DNA of 64,000 nucleotides from Mesorhizobium sp. RMAD-H1. GTDB lineage: Bacteria > Pseudomonadota > Alphaproteobacteria > Rhizobiales > Rhizobiaceae. The stretch is from NCBI RefSeq assembly GCF_014191375.1, contig NZ_JACHWN010000003.1, positions 432,553 to 496,552 of the forward strand, written 5' to 3'. How positions within the stretch are numbered: the first letter of the stretch is position 1; each line of letters starts with the position of its first letter. Below are positions 61,283 through 64,000 of the stretch, one piece after another. The translations under genes were made by a program, and so were the position numbers. A model generated the notes under the pieces. It did not search any database, was not told where the DNA came from, and worked only from the letters and a program-made list of their open reading frames with translations.

Positions 61283-61304
61283 CCGCTCCGCAAAAGCGGA
61301 GCGG
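61283..61304. terminator. Bidirectional terminator hairpin
   Basis: CCGCTCCGC (61283-61291), loop AAAA, GCGGAGCGG (61296-61304), followed by CGTTCTGTCT on the + strand; lies between convergent genes. Confidence 0.7.
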
Positions 61305-61335
61305 CGTTCTGTCTGCTAGTTGAGATGGCGGCCCG

Positions 61336-62298
61336 TCAGGCCGCCATTTTATATTCCGGCTGCAGCGATTTGCTCCACCCGGCATACCATGCATTAAACA
61401 GCGCGAACTGCTGCTCGACATAACCACGCTGGCTGTCACTCAGCTCGTCCGTCTCGTTGAAGTGCAGGATATATTCCTTGTCGCCCTTCAGGACCATCAT
61501 ATGCTTGAAGTAAAGGACCAGGTCCGGCCCCTCGTCAAAGGAGGAGAGCACGCCAAGCGCCGCTTCCAGTTCGAGCGCCAGACGGCGGGCTTCGAAATCG
61601 CCTTTCGCGGCGGCCGTGCAGAGGGCGCAAAGATGCAGGACCTCCCTGGGCAGCACATTGCCGATGCCGGTGATAGCGCCCGTGGCGCCGCAATTGACGA
61701 AGCCATGGAAGACCGCCGTATCGACGCCGACCATCAGGGTAACTTCCGCATCCCGGCTGGTGATGTTCTCGGCGGCGTAGCGCATGTCCGCCGGGCCGCC
61801 GAACTCCTTGAAGCCGACGAGGTTCGGATGCTCCGCCCGCAATGCGAAAAAGAGATCTGCGCGGGTCGCGAAGCCATAATAGGGGCTGTTGTAGATCACG
61901 GCCGGCAGATCGGGCGCCGCCGACAAGATGGCCTTGAAATGGGCTTTCTGCGCCGAGATCACCGAACCCCGCGACAGGACGCGGGGAATGACCATCAGTC
62001 CCTTGGCGCCCACTTTCCGGGCATGGGCCGCATGGGCGACAGCCTGCTTCGTATTGACAGCGCCCGTGCCAACAATCACCGGAATGCCGGCATTTACCAA
62101 GCGCTCCACACCTTCCATGCGCTCACCGTCCGTCAGGAGCGGCCAATCGCCCATCGATCCGCAATAGACGACGGCCGACATTCCCGCTGCCAGCAGTTCT
62201 TTCGCCTTTCGCACGAGAGCGTCGTAGTCGGGTGTGCGATCCTCTTTGCAGGGCGTCATCAGCGCGGGGATGCAGCCGGAGAAAATTTGAGCAGCCAT
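61336..62298 (-). CDS. DHDPS/NAL-family enzyme (hydroxyproline-pathway HypD-like candidate)
   Basis: 320-aa class I aldolase-fold protein: CGSMGDWPLLTDGER near the N-terminus, Tyr136 (PAVIYNSPYYG) and Schiff-base Lys164 (LVGFKEFGG). It most resembles the DHDPS-like proteins found with proline/hydroxyproline catabolic genes, such as pyrroline-4-hydroxy-2-carboxylate deaminase; with the LDH2-type pyrroline reductase-like neighbour, an imino- or hydroxy-amino-acid pathway is a reasonable guess, unproven. The ATG at 62298 follows GGAGATCTCCG. Same strand as the GntR regulator upstream. Confidence 0.82.
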   Translation of the reverse strand: MAAQIFSGCIPALMTPCKEDRTPDYDALVRKAKELLAAGMSAVVYCGSMGDWPLLTDGERMEGVERLVNAGIPVIVGTGAVNTKQAVAHAAHARKVGAKGLMVIPRVLSRGSVISAQKAHFKAILSAAPDLPAVIYNSPYYGFATRADLFFALRAEHPNLVGFKEFGGPADMRYAAENITSRDAEVTLMVGVDTAVFHGFVNCGATGAITGIGNVLPREVLHLCALCTAAAKGDFEARRLALELEAALGVLSSFDEGPDLVLYFKHMMVLKGDKEYILHFNETDELSDSQRGYVEQQFALFNAWYAGWSKSLQPEYKMAA

Positions 62299-62370
62299 CG
62301 GAGATCTCCATCTCATGCGGGTTATAACGGGCTGGAGTTTCCTCCGCCTTTTTCCAGGCCAGATTACATC

Positions 62371-62394
62371 ATGTATAATTTTTGTCGACACAAT
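62371..62394. promoter_or_regulatory. Candidate GntR operator upstream of the DHDPS-family gene
   Basis: ATGTATAA (62371-62378), same octamer as upstream of dctQ, followed by the palindrome TGTCGACA (62383-62390). In the 122-bp gap between the lyase start and the gntR stop, it suggests the lyase has its own regulated promoter. Confidence 0.35.
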
Positions 62395-62420
62395 AGTGCG
62401 GCGTGCGGCAAAATTCTGTT

Positions 62421-63110
62421 TCACAGGGGAATGTTGCCGACGGCGCCCCGCGAAATCATGGTCTGGATCTGGCTGACGATCTGGTCGGCGTGGGCCTTGG
62501 CGAGGCGGTCGCAGGCGTTGATGTCCCGTGCTTCGATGGCCGCGATCATCTGCTCGTGCTCCCCGACATAGCGCTTCGGCAACTGGTCGTTGAAGGAGGA
62601 GTAATAGAGCCGGAGAATGCGCTGGTCCTCGTCGAGGAGACGGCAGAAGAGACCTGTGAAATAGGGGTTCCGGCCGGCTTCCGCGATGGCCGCATGGAAT
62701 TCCCGGTTCGTGGCGATCATGGCCAGTGCGTCCTGGCGATCCACGGCCCGGGCAAAGTCCGCCTGCCTCGAGCGGATGATCTTGAGATCCGCTGGTGTGT
62801 GATATTCGCCGGCAAGCCGCGTCGTCACGCGATACATCAGGGTGAGCGCGTCGAAGAAGGTATGCAGATTGAAGAAGTCGATATTGGCGACAACAGTCGA
62901 CCGGTTGGGAAGGGGTGTCACAAGCCCTTCTCCGGCCAGGCGGACGAGCGCCTCCCGAATTGGGGTGCGCGACATCGACAGCCGCTCGGCCAGCTGGTTT
63001 TCATCGATCGGACTGCCGGGCGGAAGGACCAGATCGAGAATTTCCTCCCGCAGGATCTCGTAAACATACTGGGCGCCGGATCCGCGTTTCCGCGTAGTTT
63101 TTTCCGTCAT
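62421..63110 (-). CDS. GntR-family regulator, FCD (FadR) type
   Basis: 229-aa regulator: winged HTH (IDENQLAERLSMSRTPIREALVRLAGEGLVTPLPNRSTVV) and FCD domain (NREFHAAIAEAGRNPYFTGLF, EHEQMIAAIEARD). The ATG at 63110 matches family starts; the open frame continues to 63641 but is antisense to the beta-barrel gene region and not coding. Second GntR of the TRAP module, next to the lyase gene. Confidence 0.9.
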   Translation of the reverse strand: MTEKTTRKRGSGAQYVYEILREEILDLVLPPGSPIDENQLAERLSMSRTPIREALVRLAGEGLVTPLPNRSTVVANIDFFNLHTFFDALTLMYRVTTRLAGEYHTPADLKIIRSRQADFARAVDRQDALAMIATNREFHAAIAEAGRNPYFTGLFCRLLDEDQRILRLYYSSFNDQLPKRYVGEHEQMIAAIEARDINACDRLAKAHADQIVSQIQTMISRGAVGNIPL

Positions 63111-63296
63111 GGCATTCCTTGCATGCACCTGGCCGCGACATTGTGGGGCCTTCATAGCATCTGTTCGCTGGCGGGGGATACATGGAAGTGCACGGGTGCG
63201 CCGGTCTGCGCGCCGGCACTGGCGCCATTTTTCCCAGAGAGACCGCTGCATGATGGCGGGTGAGGGTCGCAGCAGTTCATCCCGGAGCGGTGACGA

Positions 63297-63320
63297 GCCC
63301 CTCCTACATTGAGGAGGGGC
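63297..63320. terminator. Hairpin downstream of the autotransporter gene
   Basis: GCCCCTCC (63297-63304), loop TACATTGA, GGAGGGGC (63313-63320). It lies 45 bp past the minus-strand autotransporter stop; no clear T-run on that strand. The rest of the 63111-63364 gap shows nothing I can name. Confidence 0.45.
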
Positions 63321-63364
63321 GGCATTTCCTTCTAGGAATGGACCACACGGGCGGCCCCCCCTTT

Positions 63365-64000
63365 TTACCACCTGACTCTGAGGCCGATATTGCCGGATAT
63401 GATGTTGCTGTCTGCGAAGTTGTCGATGGAGGTTTTTGCGAGGGCCTGTCCGTAGAGGGAGTATTTGTCGTTGTTCCAGTTGTATGATCCGCCGATGCCG
63501 ATGCCGGCCCAGAGGGGCTCGTTCTTGGTGGTGAAGGGGGTTGATGCGACGTCGATGGTGGTGGCGTTGTCGAAGTCGTAATAGAGGTTTGCCAGGCCGT
63601 AGGCATGGATGCGGCGGGTCTGGCCGAGACTGTCCTGCCATTCCCTCTCGTGGTCGAGGGCGAGGCCCATGCGGGCGAGCAGGCTGTCGCCGTCATGGAG
63701 GGTGACGTCGGCGTCGAAGCCGTCGGAGAAGCCGTCGAAGTCGACGCGGGACCAGGCGAGCTGGGCCTGGGGGGTGAAGAACCAGTCGGGGCGGACGGGG
63801 ATGCGCTTGCCGGCCTCGATGGAGAGGGCGTAGCCGCGGCCGTCATTGCCGGAGGCGAGGCTCTGGTTGGCGGTGGTTGAGGAAAGATCGCTGTCGTACC
63901 AGGTGAGCTTTGCCTGGCCGTCGAGATAGAGCCCGTCATTGCCGTACCAGGTGAGGGTGCCTGCGATGCCGTAGCCGGTGGCATCGATCTTGCCCTCGCC
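63365..64000 (-). CDS. Autotransporter beta-barrel domain protein, C-terminal part only
   Basis: The last 211 residues of a type V secretion protein; the gene continues beyond the window. The fragment is an autotransporter barrel: repeated beta strands (GYGIAGTLTWYG, GLYLDGQAKLTWYDSDL, GYALSIEAGKRIPV, FFTPQAQLAWSRVDFDGF, SLLARMGLALDHE, HAYGLANLYYDF, SGNIGLRVRW) ending in an aromatic residue (Trp), the outer-membrane insertion signal. Codons end in C or G almost without exception, giving long false ORFs on the opposite strand. Confidence 0.88.
   Translation of the reverse strand, partial: GEGKIDATGYGIAGTLTWYGNDGLYLDGQAKLTWYDSDLSSTTANQSLASGNDGRGYALSIEAGKRIPVRPDWFFTPQAQLAWSRVDFDGFSDGFDADVTLHDGDSLLARMGLALDHEREWQDSLGQTRRIHAYGLANLYYDFDNATTIDVASTPFTTKNEPLWAGIGIGGSYNWNNDKYSLYGQALAKTSIDNFADSNIISGNIGLRVRW

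Noticed and set aside
63605..63880. Gly/Ala/Glu-rich + strand ORF
   Set aside because: Antisense of the autotransporter barrel; its repetitive look comes from C-ending codons on the other strand.

Overview
The window is about 64 kb of GC-rich alphaproteobacterial DNA. Gene content (C-P lyase, fixLJ-fixK-fixNOQP-fixIS, nirK, PrsDE-like type I secretion, many LacI/LysR/GntR/Lrp regulators, TTT and TRAP uptake systems) and dense, overlapping operons point to the Rhizobiales, probably the Rhizobiaceae (Rhizobium, Agrobacterium, Ensifer or Shinella-like). I cannot name a genus from sequence reading alone. No rRNA, tRNA, CRISPR array, transposase or integrase was seen.

Layout. 1-6961: the distal part of a phosphonate utilisation operon, phnJ(partial)-phnK-phnL-hexapeptide transferase-phnC-phnD-phnE-phnM-phnN. 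7055-16162: assorted small units: two secreted proteins of unknown function, a lipid kinase, a LysR regulator divergent from an alpha/beta hydrolase whose nucleophile position is Ala, a ribbon-helix-helix protein, a glyoxalase-fold protein, a two-gene GMC dehydrogenase, and a methyltransferase divergent from an XRE/MmyB-type regulator. 16383-21148: an RTX plus GH16 glycanase followed immediately by the ABC and membrane-fusion subunits of a type I secretion system. 21171-25597: an MFS transporter divergent from a Cys-rich winged-helix regulator, membrane proteins of unknown function and a secreted TIM-barrel-like protein.

25762-43280 is a low-oxygen metabolism island: phosphoketolase and acetate kinase; copper nitrite reductase nirK; the oxygen sensor pair fixL-fixJ; a small receiver-like protein resembling FixT in size and setting; fixK; the cbb3 oxidase operon fixNOQP; a 63-aa membrane protein, a DUF2189 membrane protein, then fixI and fixS, with no fixG or fixH; and a sorbosone-dehydrogenase-like protein. 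TTG-N8-CAA (FNR/FixK/NnrR type) boxes lie upstream of xfp, nirK, the 129-aa ORF, the receiver-like gene and fixN. FixL would sense O2 and phosphorylate FixJ, FixJ would activate fixK, and FixK would drive the rest.

43302-47000 is a scarred stretch: a 540-bp gene-poor tract with an orphan FixK-type box, a frameshifted 3' remnant of a large surface protein, an intact DMT transporter with an Lrp-type regulator, and an alpha-carbonic anhydrase pseudogene. 47221-56387 is a LacI-controlled catabolic unit: TctABC uptake on the minus strand and, divergently, an IlvD/Edd-type aldonate dehydratase, an RraA-like aldolase, a DHDPS-family enzyme and an exported SMP-30 lactonase, with two similar 14-bp operator candidates in the divergent gap. 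56498-63110 holds a TRAP transporter with an LDH2-type dehydrogenase and a second DHDPS-family enzyme, flanked by two GntR/FCD regulators. The window ends inside an autotransporter beta-barrel gene.

All functional names are from reading motifs and recognising families; no database search was run.
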